DNA of 38,087 bases from the NCBI GenBank assembly GCA_023228995.1, contig JALOAD010000032.1, forward strand, positions 1 to 38,087, written 5' to 3'. This document shows positions 16,115 through 25,016 of this stretch, one piece after another. Position 1 is the stretch's first letter, and each line of letters begins with the position of its first letter. Origin of the DNA: Candidatus Muiribacterium halophilum (GTDB lineage Bacteria > Muiribacteriota > Muiribacteriia > Muiribacteriales > Muiribacteriaceae). The position numbers and the translations under genes are program-made. Below the pieces are notes generated by a model that was given only the letters and a program-made list of their open reading frames with translations, did no database searches and had not been told where the DNA came from.

Positions 16115-16192
16115 TGGCGGGGTCGACGAGATTCGAACTCGCGATCTTCGGCGTGACAGGCCGACGTGTTAACCAGGCTACACCACGACTCC
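16115..16192 (-). tRNA. tRNA-Asp (anticodon GTC)
   Basis: The cloverleaf reads, on the minus strand: acceptor GGAGTCG / CGACCCC, D stem GTGT/ACAC, anticodon stem TCGGC/GCCGA with loop CTGTCAC, T stem GCGAG/CTCGT, discriminator G and encoded CCA. The anticodon GTC reads Asp. The acceptor stem has one mismatch, A3 opposite C70. It is the second gene of a two-tRNA unit. Confidence 0.93.
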
Positions 16193-16218
16193 GCTAAAGT
16201 TTATTTAATTTTTAAAAA

Positions 16219-16293
16219 TGGTAGTCCCTAGGGGACTCGAACCCCTGCCGCAGCCGTGAAAGGGCTGTGTCCTAACCGCTAGACGAAGGGACC
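16219..16293 (-). tRNA. tRNA-Glu (anticodon TTC)
   Basis: Minus strand: acceptor GGTCCCT/AGGGACT, anticodon stem CAGCC/GGCTG with loop CTTTCAC, T stem AGGGG/CCCCT with loop TTCGAGT, and encoded CCA. The anticodon TTC reads glutamate. It is first in the unit with tRNA-Asp, 26 nt before it. Confidence 0.95.
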
Positions 16294-16310
16294 GCCTTGC
16301 TTATGTATAT

Positions 16311-16339
16311 ATACTATCAAATTGTTTTTTTTTATGCAA
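16311..16339 (-). promoter_or_regulatory. Promoter of the tRNA unit
   Basis: Minus strand: TTGCAT (16334-16339), 17-nt spacer, TAGTAT (16311-16316). The start would fall about 10 nt before tRNA-Glu. Confidence 0.55.
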
Positions 16340-16662
16340 ATTTTTTTTAAAATAATTTTTTAAAATTTAAAAAATCTTTAAAATACTGTCTCAGATTAAT
16401 TTTACCTTTTTTGCAATATATGACCACATAACCTTTTTAATGATAGAGTTATCGTTAGTTAATAAGGTTAAATAGTTAAAAATCAATAACGCTAATTCTT
16501 CAATCTAAAATCAGCGAAATAGTCAATTTGTGAAATAGCTAAATGGATTTAAAGTCTTTCCCGACTTTTTAATTGCTCTTCCTATCTCACTATTTCACAA
16601 AAAAATGTTCACCGAACATTTTTATTCACTACTTCACAAATTTTTATATCGCTGTTTTTTTA
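16340..16662. other. Gene-free stretch with hairpins
   Basis: No supported gene. A two-level hairpin lies at 16430-16469: AACCTTTTTAA pairs with TTAATAAGGTT across one T-T mismatch, with an inner GATA/TATC stem. Copies of TTTGTGAAATAG and its reverse complement lie near 16527 and 16590, and AAAGTC/GACTTT form a small stem at 16551-16568. Confidence 0.5.
16601..16623. terminator. Terminator after radC
   Basis: AAAAATGTTC (16601-16610) and GAACATTTTT (16614-16623) form a perfect 10-bp stem with a 3-nt loop. It stands 40 nt after the radC stop on the minus strand. Confidence 0.75.
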
Positions 16663-17304
16663 TCATAACTTACCATTTTCAAGCATTGAATAATAACCTT
16701 TATGAGATACAATTATATGGTCAAGCATTTTTATACCTAAAAGTTCCCCAGCTTTGAAAAGCCTATCTGTTATTTTTATATCTTCAGCACTTGGTTCAAT
16801 ATTACCTGAAGGATGATTATGAACTGCAATATATGAACAAGCTCTATCTGATATAACTTCTGCTAGAACTTCTCTTGGATGAACTTGAGTTTTATTGGCT
16901 ATACCAATTGATACTGTATGAATATTAATTACTTCACTTGCACCATTTAATGTTATTACAACAAAAAACTCACGATTTTTCATACGCATAAAATAAACAG
17001 CATTTAAAACTTCAGACGGACTAGTAATTCTAAGTTTTTTAGGATTAAACCTTCTTCTTGCAAATTCTAAAGCTGCTGAAATTGTACATGATTTTGCATA
17101 ACCTAAACCTCGATTATTTTTGTCAAATTCTTCTGGTTCAGGAACAATATCCATTGTATCAATACCATTTACTATTGATTTAGAAATTTGAAAAACACTT
17201 CTCCCTTTTATACCTGTATTGATTATCATACTCATAAGTTCAGCATCATCAAGACTTTTTATACCAAACAACTTAGTTTTTTCCCTTGGTAAAAGTTTTT
17301 CCAT
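16663..17304 (-). CDS. radC: RadC-like JAB/MPN metalloprotease-fold protein
   Basis: The 213-residue protein has the normal RadC plan: a helical N-terminal segment with a helix-hairpin-helix-like stretch ('RGLGYAKSCTISAALEFARRR'), then a JAB domain with the zinc motif 'HNHPSGNIEPSAEDIKITD'. The ATG at 17304 is chosen because GGAGG is 5 nt upstream. The family was linked to DNA repair by an old E. coli mutant, but this was later ascribed to another gene, so the role is open. Confidence 0.93.
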   Translation of the reverse strand: MEKLLPREKTKLFGIKSLDDAELMSMIINTGIKGRSVFQISKSIVNGIDTMDIVPEPEEFDKNNRGLGYAKSCTISAALEFARRRFNPKKLRITSPSEVLNAVYFMRMKNREFFVVITLNGASEVINIHTVSIGIANKTQVHPREVLAEVISDRACSYIAVHNHPSGNIEPSAEDIKITDRLFKAGELLGIKMLDHIIVSHKGYYSMLENGKL

Positions 17305-17774
17305 TAAACCTCCTTTATAAAAGACTGACAATGAAAAATATTTGAATTTTATAAAAAACATATATGAAAAAACTGTGCCAGAGGGTTCAATTAGGAATTA
17401 GCGATTCTTTGCATCTAATTAATGATTAGTAATGCTTTTAAATTCTAGCATATTGTAAAGAAATTTATTTCTTTAATTTTAAACTATTTTATCAGCAACT
17501 AATATTTCATAGGAAACTTTTTATAAAAAACATGTATCATTATGATATTACTGTATCAAAATAAAACATAATAAACTATATGTAACCATTAAAAAACTCA
17601 CTTAAGAATAAAAATACGAAACAATAAAATAAAAATCATGGGCACTGAGGAAAAGAAAGATGCCAAATCGCTAAATCGCTTTGAATTTCGATTTGGAAAA
17701 CTTTTCCGAGGAAGGACTCAGATAAATAGCTTTGATAACAAAAGAGTTTTTCAAAAATATTTTTTAATTATTTT
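17305..17774. other. Gene-free stretch upstream of radC
   Basis: No supported gene. A 14-bp fragment of the dispersed repeat (CAGAGGGTTCAATT, 17379-17392, minus orientation) lies here. Further right are AATCGCT-type short repeats near 17665-17695 and a small GGAAAA/TTTTCC palindrome at about 17696-17708. Confidence 0.55.
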
Positions 17775-18638
17775 TTAATAGCTTGATAATTTTTCAAGTG
17801 TTTGTACAAATCTTGGTCCTGGAATAAAAACACCATTACCATTTAAAATATGAATTCTTCCATTTTTTGAAGCATTTATTGGCAATTTCATCCAAGGTTT
17901 AATAATTTCTTCTTTTTCTTTATTAGATATTTTTTCTTTTTCATTTAGAATTACTACAACATCTGCATTGATATTAACTAAGTTTTCAGCAGAAAGACAT
18001 GGATAAAGAATTTCTCCTTCATAACCATTATTATAACCAGATAAAGTTATCAATTCATCAAATAAATTGTTTTTACCAGCAATATATAGGTTTTTTAACT
18101 CATCAGAACAACCAACTACAATTAACATTTTTTCATTTTTTTTAGGATTTTTTTTAAACTTAGAAATTATTGATTTAATCTCTTTAATTTTTCTTTCTGC
18201 ATTGTTTTTTAATCCAATTTCATTTCCAATAATTTTTATAGAATTTAAAATATCATCAACTGAATTTTCTTTTAACTCAACATATTTAATACCTATTTTT
18301 TCAAGTTTTTTTGAAGCTTCTTTTATCATTCCACTATCAAATACAATATCAGGCGAAAGTTTTGATAATCTTTCATAATCAACACCAGAAAATCCTGCAA
18401 TTTTTTCTACTTTTTTAATAGATTCAGGCCATACAGAATGATTACTTACTCCAATAATAAGTTTTTCACCATCAATTGATGAGACCATTTCTTGAACACT
18501 CGGAACAAGCGTGATTATTTTTGTTACTTTTGAGGAATTAAGATTTTTGGTAAAATCAAATCTCTGATAAGTTAAAAACAAAGCTAAACATAAAATTGCA
18601 GAAAAAAACCAAAATAAAATATTTTGTCTTTTAGACAT
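17775..18638 (-). CDS. BtuF-like cobalamin-binding protein of an ABC importer
   Basis: The 287-residue protein is a class III (helical backbone) substrate-binding protein. An N-terminal hydrophobic anchor (about 8-23) has no lipobox. The two lobes show 'KIITLVPSVQEMVSSI', 'LSPDIVFDSGMIKEASKKLEKIG' and 'LVNINADVVVILNEKE', as in BtuF/FecB-type proteins. The upstream cobalamin riboswitch identifies the ligand as a corrinoid. AAGGAG lies 6-9 nt before the ATG. No BtuC, BtuD or outer-membrane receptor is adjacent, so it must work with a transporter encoded elsewhere. Confidence 0.88.
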   Translation of the reverse strand: MSKRQNILFWFFSAILCLALFLTYQRFDFTKNLNSSKVTKIITLVPSVQEMVSSIDGEKLIIGVSNHSVWPESIKKVEKIAGFSGVDYERLSKLSPDIVFDSGMIKEASKKLEKIGIKYVELKENSVDDILNSIKIIGNEIGLKNNAERKIKEIKSIISKFKKNPKKNEKMLIVVGCSDELKNLYIAGKNNLFDELITLSGYNNGYEGEILYPCLSAENLVNINADVVVILNEKEKISNKEKEEIIKPWMKLPINASKNGRIHILNGNGVFIPGPRFVQTLEKLSSY

Positions 18639-18651
18639 AATGTCTCCTTTC

Positions 18652-18812
18652 CACCGAAGGTGTATTTCTTATGAAAAAAGCCGGTTTCCTGACTTAGAGG
18701 CAAAATCCTACTAACCGCCTTCTCAAAGCATTTGCTTCAATGGCTTTTTGGTTTTCGTTCCTCATTACAGTAGCGGGGACTGTGTTGGATTTTCACCAAC
18801 TTCCCGTTTCTT
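18652..18812 (-). promoter_or_regulatory. Cobalamin riboswitch
   Basis: On the minus strand the aptamer core runs from about 18812 to 18676, with the conserved blocks in order: GGTGAAAATCC, 'GTCCCCGCTACTGTAA' (a B12-box-type segment), GAAGGCGGTTAGTAGG, then AAGTCAGGAAACCGGC. A small CACC/GGTG hairpin (18652-18662) sits right before the SD of the binding-protein gene and could be the expression-platform hairpin that contacts the aptamer. No intrinsic terminator is seen, so control is probably at translation. It represses the gene when adenosyl- or other cobalamin is plentiful. Confidence 0.93.
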
Positions 18813-18870
18813 TTTTCTAAAATTATGATAATATAATAGTAATAAAAAAGCAATTTATATATAGGAATTT

Positions 18871-20487
18871 ATGAAAAAACTAATATTTAGAATATTTTTA
18901 ATACTACTTTCCTTTTTAGTTATAGAAGTTTTTTTTAAAAAAATTCACATAAAACCTAATGTAATAGTAGACTTAAATAAAAAAAACATTCTATGTATAG
19001 GCGATTCATTCACCATAGGATATGGAGTTTCATCAGATAAAAGTTATCCTTCAATACTTCAAAATTTAATAAATGAGGATAAAAAAGATTATAATGTTAT
19101 AAATTTAGGTGAAAATGGTGCGAATTCAAGAAAAATACTTTTAAACTTAAGAAATTTCCTAAAAAATAACAAGGCTGATATTGCTATTATTCAAGCAGGT
19201 GCATCTAATAACTGGAATCTAAATTATTATACTAAAGATGAAATCGGATTTAAACAATCTATTTTAAGTAAATCTTCAATATTGAATTTTTTTAAAATTC
19301 TACTCAAAAATAACAAAGATAAAGATATTGAAATTATATTACCTAAAAATAAAAATAATAGTATTTTACAAAATCCTTTTGAAAAAACTTCTACAAAAAT
19401 TAATAAATATATAAAAATTGGCGATTGGGAAAATGTTGAATTAGAATTTGAAAAAACTGGTTATTCAGATGAAAATGATTATTTTTTTCATTTTTTTGCA
19501 TGTATTGAAAATAAAAAAATAAAAAAAGCACAAAATATACTTAATAATAATAACTTTCCAAAACATTATAAAGAACTAGCAAAAGGTATTTTAAAAATAA
19601 TAGAAAATGAATTGAAAACAGCTCTTGAACATTTTAAAAAATTCAGAGAATTAAACCCACAAAATATATTTTCTTATATATCAATAGCTTATTTATACAT
19701 TGAATCAGGTCATTATGATATTTCAGAAATTTGGTTATCTGAGCTTATAAGAATTAAACCAAATTCAGGAGTTGCTTATCATATTCTTGCTGAATTACAT
19801 TATAATTTTTTAAATAATCAATCTAAAGCACTTGATATATTAAAAAGTGGAATATTAAAAGCTCCTAATTATTATGAAAACTATGTTCTTCTTTATGATA
19901 TCTGCGAAAAACACTCTCCTCAAACTGCTCTTCCAATCATACAATCAGCTATTAAAATATTTGGTTCCGATAATGATTTAAAATATTATGAAGAAATATT
20001 AAAACAAAATATTAATTTAAAACAAACATATAACGAATTGCTAAAAGATAATAGTTTAACAAATGAAGAAAAAGCCTACTTTTATCTCAATTCATTTCAA
20101 TATAAAAAAGCAGCAATATATTTTAAGAAAGCTGGCAAACAAAATCAAAAAGAACTTTCATTAAAACTATCTCAGCGTACAGATTCATCAACTCTATACG
20201 AATTTCTTATATATAAAGATATTTTCGATTGTATTGATATTTTAAAAAAACAAAAAATTAAAACATTTATACTTGGATATCCTGAACAAAAAATATCTCA
20301 AATTGAAAGTGTGGCATTTGATAAAAAAATTGAATTTATTGATTTATTCAGTGAATTTATACATCTAAGAAAAGATAATAAACTTAGAGAACAATATATA
20401 CTTAAAGATAATCATTGTACTGAAAAAGGTAATATTTTAACTGCTAAAAAAGTGTATAAAACACTTAAAACTCTGGAGGATTTTTAA
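18871..20487 (+). CDS. SGNH hydrolase-like protein interrupted by TPR repeats
   Basis: The 538-residue protein starts with a membrane anchor (about 5-21). An SGNH/GDSL hydrolase half follows: 'CIGDSFTIGYG' (catalytic Ser46) and 'IIQAGASNN' (Asn113, the block III Asn). From about 180 to 440 come TPR-like repeats ('ALEHFKKFRELNPQNIFSYI', 'AYHILAELHYNF'). The missing end of the SGNH fold returns at the C-terminus, with 'DNHCTEKGN' (Asp513, His515). So the repeat block is inserted inside the hydrolase. It may be a periplasm-facing esterase or O-acetyl-transfer enzyme. The stop overlaps the convergent kinase gene by 23 bp. Confidence 0.8.
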   Translation: MKKLIFRIFLILLSFLVIEVFFKKIHIKPNVIVDLNKKNILCIGDSFTIGYGVSSDKSYPSILQNLINEDKKDYNVINLGENGANSRKILLNLRNFLKNNKADIAIIQAGASNNWNLNYYTKDEIGFKQSILSKSSILNFFKILLKNNKDKDIEIILPKNKNNSILQNPFEKTSTKINKYIKIGDWENVELEFEKTGYSDENDYFFHFFACIENKKIKKAQNILNNNNFPKHYKELAKGILKIIENELKTALEHFKKFRELNPQNIFSYISIAYLYIESGHYDISEIWLSELIRIKPNSGVAYHILAELHYNFLNNQSKALDILKSGILKAPNYYENYVLLYDICEKHSPQTALPIIQSAIKIFGSDNDLKYYEEILKQNINLKQTYNELLKDNSLTNEEKAYFYLNSFQYKKAAIYFKKAGKQNQKELSLKLSQRTDSSTLYEFLIYKDIFDCIDILKKQKIKTFILGYPEQKISQIESVAFDKKIEFIDLFSEFIHLRKDNKLREQYILKDNHCTEKGNILTAKKVYKTLKTLEDF

Positions 20488-22399
20488 TTTTTTTAGGAAA
20501 CCCTATCGTAATTAAAGTTCCTTTATTTTTATAACTTTCTGCTTTCATTATACCTTTATGATTTTGCGTAATTATAAAATACGACACAGAAAGTCCAAGA
20601 CCAGTACCTTCTCCTGGAGGTTTTGTAGTAAAAAAAGGTTCAAATATTCTTTTTTTAATTTTATCATCAATTCCAGAACCATTATCTTTAAAAGAAATGT
20701 AATTATATTTAAAATCAGAGAAAATCTTAATTACAATTTCAGGATTTTTCACCAAGCATTGAGTCATAGCATGAGTTGAATTTCTAAAAATATTAAGAAT
20801 TACCTGTTCAATTTCATTACAATTACCAACAATTTCAATGTTTTCATCTGAGTAATCTCTTACTATTTTAATCTTCCTAAAATCATAGTTTTTTTTTAGA
20901 TCATAATCATTATTAGCAAGTTTTATGCTTTTTTCAATAATATCAGTTAATTTACATTGTTTCATTTTTGTTTCAGGATGTCTTGAAAAAGAAAGCATAT
21001 CATGAACTATTTCAGCTGCTTTTTCACCCGATTCTTTAATTCCGTTAAGCATAATATCTATTTTTCTTGCTTTGAAATATTCATTTATCTTATCAAGATT
21101 AACACCAATTTCATTAGCAACTTTGAGGTTTTTTTCGTTTATAAAAATTCTTCTCTCGATATTTTGAATACTCTGAAGTATTCCACTAAGTGGATTATTT
21201 ATTTCATGAGCCATTCCAGCAGCTAAACCGCCAACACTTAACATTTTTTCTGACTGAATCAATATTTCCTCGATTTTAACTTTGGAAGTTACATCTTCAA
21301 TAATTAAAACTGCTTTTTTTATAGTATTTGAAAGAGGATAAAAAATAATATCGTAAAAAAACGCTTGTTCTTCATGAAAAAGATTTGTTCTAAATATATT
21401 GTTTTTATTTTCTCTAAATAATTTCAAAATAATATCTTTATTATTTTTTAATATTTCAATACTTTCAAAAATATCAAGATTTTTATCGTTAATATCAAGA
21501 TTACATTCTTTAGAAGCTTTACTGTTTATTTCAATGATTTTACCATTTTTGTCTGTAACTATTAAGGAAAGTGGCATCGAATCAATTATTTCTCTTAAAA
21601 AATTCCTTGATTCATCAAGTTTTTTTTCAATTTGTTTTTTTTCATTAATATCAATATGAATGCCAACCATACGGGAAGCATTTCCAGCATTATCCCATTC
21701 AACAACCTTACCTCTAGACATTATCCAGTGATATTTGCCATTTTTCCCTAAAACCCTTACTTCTATCTGAAAAGTCTTATCTAAATCTTTATTTTTTAAA
21801 TACTCATAAAATAATTTTTGTACATAAAAAAGATCATCTATAAAAATAAGATTTAAAAAATCTGTTAAATTGCTAATTTTATATGCTTTTTCATAACCTA
21901 GCATTTCAAAAATTTTTTCACTTAAATAATTAATATTCCCAGTAGTTGGATTAAAATCAAAAAAGCCTGTTTCAGTTGCATCAAGAACAAGATCAAGCGT
22001 ATTTCTGCTTTCAAGTATATCTCTTTCCATTTTTTTTCTAATAGAAATATCTTTAATTATTGTTGTAAATTCTCCAGGAGCATTACAAAAAGCAATTACT
22101 TCATACCAAGCATCAATTTCTTTTGAATAATTTGAATAAGAAATAGTTTTTTGAGTTTTTACAACTTTATCATAAGTTTCTATCCAATAGTTTTCCGTAT
22201 TAGGAAAAACTTCAAGAACTGTTTTACCAATAGCATCTTTATCAAGCCCTGTCATCTTAGTAAAAGTTTCATTTAACTCAAGAAATTCATAATCACAAGC
22301 TTTTTTGTCTTTATCATAAAGCATTTTATGAATTGCTATGCCTGCATCTATATTAGATGTTATCTGCTCATATTTTTTTTTGAAATTTTTTATATTCAT
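20465..22399 (-). CDS. Soluble PAS-domain sensor histidine kinase
   Basis: The 644-residue protein has three PAS domains (about 12-125, 132-258 and 266-376; the second with a PAC tail '[10 protein letters not shown]'). A HisKA domain follows with '[12 protein letters not shown]' (phospho-acceptor His398), then an HATPase_c domain with N box '[10 protein letters not shown]', G1 'DNGSGID' and G2 '[13 protein letters not shown]'. No membrane segment is present, so it senses an internal signal. No response regulator is adjacent: an orphan kinase. No clear SD precedes the ATG. It converges with the SGNH gene. Confidence 0.93.
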   Translation of the reverse strand: MNIKNFKKKYEQITSNIDAGIAIHKMLYDKDKKACDYEFLELNETFTKMTGLDKDAIGKTVLEVFPNTENYWIETYDKVVKTQKTISYSNYSKEIDAWYEVIAFCNAPGEFTTIIKDISIRKKMERDILESRNTLDLVLDATETGFFDFNPTTGNINYLSEKIFEMLGYEKAYKISNLTDFLNLIFIDDLFYVQKLFYEYLKNKDLDKTFQIEVRVLGKNGKYHWIMSRGKVVEWDNAGNASRMVGIHIDINEKKQIEKKLDESRNFLREIIDSMPLSLIVTDKNGKIIEINSKASKECNLDINDKNLDIFESIEILKNNKDIILKLFRENKNNIFRTNLFHEEQAFFYDIIFYPLSNTIKKAVLIIEDVTSKVKIEEILIQSEKMLSVGGLAAGMAHEINNPLSGILQSIQNIERRIFINEKNLKVANEIGVNLDKINEYFKARKIDIMLNGIKESGEKAAEIVHDMLSFSRHPETKMKQCKLTDIIEKSIKLANNDYDLKKNYDFRKIKIVRDYSDENIEIVGNCNEIEQVILNIFRNSTHAMTQCLVKNPEIVIKIFSDFKYNYISFKDNGSGIDDKIKKRIFEPFFTTKPPGEGTGLGLSVSYFIITQNHKGIMKAESYKNKGTLITIGFPKKIKNPPEF

Positions 22400-22568
22400 A
22401 ACTATTATAATTATAAGTTACAAAGAAATTATAATCAAATTTTAAATTTAAAACACCCTCGAACAATTTCACCCCTATGCCCTTATCTTTCATTATTTTT
22501 TGCTTTTAATTCAACATTCGACATTCAACTTTTTTACTTTGTCAATAAAATCTGTTATTTTATCTTTT

Positions 22569-23657
22569 ATGAGTTTTTTAATAGTTTTTATACTAATATA
22601 TTCATCAATTCAAAGCTTTTTTTATGTTTTTTCATCTTTGACATTTTCAAAGTCAATGCGAAAAAACACAATAATATTTTTAACAATAATGGTTTTTTTA
22701 CCATTTATTTATAATTTAGCCCTTACACAAAAATACTATACAATTGCAAATATATCAGGGTTTATAGGATTTTCTTGGATGGGATTTTCTTTTCTTTTTT
22801 TAACAATAGGTATTATCCCTTTCATCATTTCAAAAATATACAAAAAAACAGCTAAAAAACTATTTTATATTACTTTATTAATTTGTATCACCTTAGTGTT
22901 CATTGGTTTTTTTAAAGCCTGCAATATAAAGCTAAGAGAAATAACAATAGAAAGTGAAAAATTACCAAAAGACTTTTCAATAAAAATAGCACATATTACT
23001 GATACACATTTTGATTATATAAAACCTTATGATATTTCTGATAATATAATAAAAATACTATGTAATAATAAAATAGATATTATTCTTTTAACAGGTGATA
23101 TAATCGATGGAATTGCAAAAAATGAAATTGATATAAGTAAAAAACTAAATAAACTTGATTATAAATATAAACTCGCAGTTACTGGAAATCATGAATTTTA
23201 TCATGACCTTGAAAATTCACTTGAATTTATAAAAAAATCTGGTTTTAAAACACTACATGGAAATACTGAATATATCGATAAATATATCACAATATCTGGA
23301 GTTGATGATGAAACATTAAACAGGAAAAAAGATAAATATTCAATAATTAAACAGGAAAAACTCATAATTGATAGAATTACAAATGAAACCTTCAACATTT
23401 TAATGAAACATCAGCCATTTTTATCAGAAATCACCGATAAAAAAATAGATTTACAATTATCAGGTCATACTCATAATGGGCAGATATTTCCATTCAATTT
23501 TGCAACAAAATTAGTTTATAAATACACTAATGGAATGTATTTTACTCCTGAAAACAACAGAATATTTGTATCTTCAGGAACAGGCTTCTGGGGTCCACCA
23601 TTTAGAGTATTCACTGAATCTCAAATTATAATTTTTACAATTAAATCCTCTGAATAA
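22569..23657 (+). CDS. Membrane-anchored metallophosphoesterase
   Basis: From ATG at 22569 the protein has 362 residues: about four membrane segments in the first 125, then a calcineurin-type phosphoesterase of the YkuE/YaeI group. Metal motifs are complete: 'HITDTHFD' (DxH), 'LTGDIID' (GDxxD), 'VTGNHEFY' (GNHE) and 'SGHTHNGQI' (GHTHxGQ). Relatives hydrolyse UDP-diacylglucosamine-like or other phosphoesters at the membrane. A longer frame from a TTG at 22500 would run through ATTCAACATTCGACATTCAA, a typical intergenic repeat, and is rejected. The stop codon is contributed by a dispersed repeat copy. Confidence 0.85.
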   Translation: MSFLIVFILIYSSIQSFFYVFSSLTFSKSMRKNTIIFLTIMVFLPFIYNLALTQKYYTIANISGFIGFSWMGFSFLFLTIGIIPFIISKIYKKTAKKLFYITLLICITLVFIGFFKACNIKLREITIESEKLPKDFSIKIAHITDTHFDYIKPYDISDNIIKILCNNKIDIILLTGDIIDGIAKNEIDISKKLNKLDYKYKLAVTGNHEFYHDLENSLEFIKKSGFKTLHGNTEYIDKYITISGVDDETLNRKKDKYSIIKQEKLIIDRITNETFNILMKHQPFLSEITDKKIDLQLSGHTHNGQIFPFNFATKLVYKYTNGMYFTPENNRIFVSSGTGFWGPPFRVFTESQIIIFTIKSSE

Positions 23658-23678
23658 ATATATAATTTAGAGCTTTAA
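23639..23678 (+). repeat. Dispersed repeat copy containing the phosphoesterase stop codon
   Basis: AATTAAATCCTCTGAATAAA then TATATAATTTAGAGCTTTAA is the long form of the dispersed repeat. The coding frame of the phosphoesterase enters it and stops at TAA 23655-23657, so the last residues (IKSSE) are repeat-encoded. Confidence 0.8.
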
Positions 23679-23729
23679 TAGAAATATAAATCCTTTTAAC
23701 ACTCAATAAAAGGAAAAACGGAGGAAAAA

Positions 23730-24956
23730 ATGAGCTATCTAACCGAAAATGATAAAATTGAATTAATAAAATTAACAAAAGAGTTAATTAAAATACCCAG
23801 TTCCAAAAATGACAATAATAAAATATATGAATTTGCATCAGATTACCTTTCAAATAAAGGATTTGATGTTTTTTCACAAAGTATAGAAAACCCACATATT
23901 CCCACCAATACTTTAACTAATGTTTATACTAAAATCGGTAATGGTAATGGTAAAAAAATTGTTTTGAATGGTCATCTTGATACTGTCACAACTCATGAAA
24001 CAGGTTGGTTTTATAATCCTTATGAAGCTGTTGAGGATAATGGCAAAATCTACGGTCTTGGAGCTTCTGATATGAAAGCCGGTTGTGCTTCACTTATAAT
24101 TGCTTTAACAGCTCTCAAAAGGTTAAAAAAGGAAATAAATGGTGAATTATTTCTTTCATTAGTTTTTGGTGAAGAAGATTCATTTTCTTTTGGAACAGAT
24201 ACTCTTTTAAGAGAATTTGACCTAAAAAAATATGATATCGCAATAGTAACCGAACCCTCACCTTTACTTGGATATAATTCTTATTGCATGACTCATCATA
24301 AAATACATAATGTAACTTTTCCTTGTATTATAACTGGAGCTGAAGGTCGAGCTCTTTTTGAAATTGAATTTATAGGTAAATCTGCTCATGCTTCTCAACC
24401 AGCTAAAGGTATAAATGCAATACATGATGCTTCAGCATTTATAAACGCTTTAGTCAATATGGATTTTTTTTCAAATATAAAAATGGGAAGAGGTGAATAT
24501 TGCATTCTTAATTTCAAAGGTGCAACAGAAGGTTTTACAATTCCAGGTTATTGTACTCTTGATGTAAACAGACATCTTGTCGTTGGTGAAACATGGAAAA
24601 CAGCTATGAAAGAAATTAAAAAAGTAATTAAAAAAACAAATCCAAAATCAAAAGTTGTTATAAACAAAAAACATTCTCCTTCCCTTGAACACGAATATAA
24701 TCCTTATGTTTGTGAAAACAATGAAATGTTTGAAAAGTTCAAACAATGCATTCCAAAAGATGTTAAATATGCTCATTGTGATCTTACAACAAGAAGTGTT
24801 GGAGATTTTAATTTCTTCGGTACAAGGGCAAAAATACCTGTACTTGTATTTGGTCCAGGAGGCGGAAATATTCATTCTCCGAATGAGTTTGTTAACAAAG
24901 ATGAAATAATAAAAACAACTGATTATCTTTTAGATTATTTCATGAAAATAATGTAA
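23730..24956 (+). CDS. M20 family metallopeptidase (ArgE/DapE-type)
   Basis: The 408-residue protein has the full set of M20 metal motifs: 'NGHLDTV', 'GLGASDMKAG' (bridging Asp), 'FGEEDS' (general base Glu and metal Glu), 'IVTEPS' and the C-terminal 'GGGNIHSPNEFV'. The lid/dimerisation domain starts near 'FIGKSAHASQPAKG'. Such enzymes remove an acyl or amino-acid group from a small peptide or acyl-amino acid; the exact substrate is not shown. GGAGG lies 6 nt before the ATG. It is a single gene ended by a bidirectional terminator. Confidence 0.92.
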   Translation: MSYLTENDKIELIKLTKELIKIPSSKNDNNKIYEFASDYLSNKGFDVFSQSIENPHIPTNTLTNVYTKIGNGNGKKIVLNGHLDTVTTHETGWFYNPYEAVEDNGKIYGLGASDMKAGCASLIIALTALKRLKKEINGELFLSLVFGEEDSFSFGTDTLLREFDLKKYDIAIVTEPSPLLGYNSYCMTHHKIHNVTFPCIITGAEGRALFEIEFIGKSAHASQPAKGINAIHDASAFINALVNMDFFSNIKMGRGEYCILNFKGATEGFTIPGYCTLDVNRHLVVGETWKTAMKEIKKVIKKTNPKSKVVINKKHSPSLEHEYNPYVCENNEMFEKFKQCIPKDVKYAHCDLTTRSVGDFNFFGTRAKIPVLVFGPGGGNIHSPNEFVNKDEIIKTTDYLLDYFMKIM

Positions 24957-24966
24957 TAAGTAATAT

Positions 24967-25005
24967 AAAAAAAAGGATCAGATTTTAATGTCTAATCCTT
25001 TTTTA
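24967..25005. terminator. Bidirectional intrinsic terminator
   Basis: A stem of A run-GGAT-AGA with TCT-ATCC-T run (one C-A mismatch) around an 8-nt loop lies between two convergent genes ending at 24956 and 25017. Confidence 0.85.
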
Positions 25006-25016
25006 TTTAAACTTTT

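Noticed and set aside
22500-22568. TTG start for the metallophosphoesterase
   Set aside because: The extension consists of ATTCAACATTCGACATTCAA-type intergenic repeat, and the ATG at 22569 leads straight into the first membrane segment.
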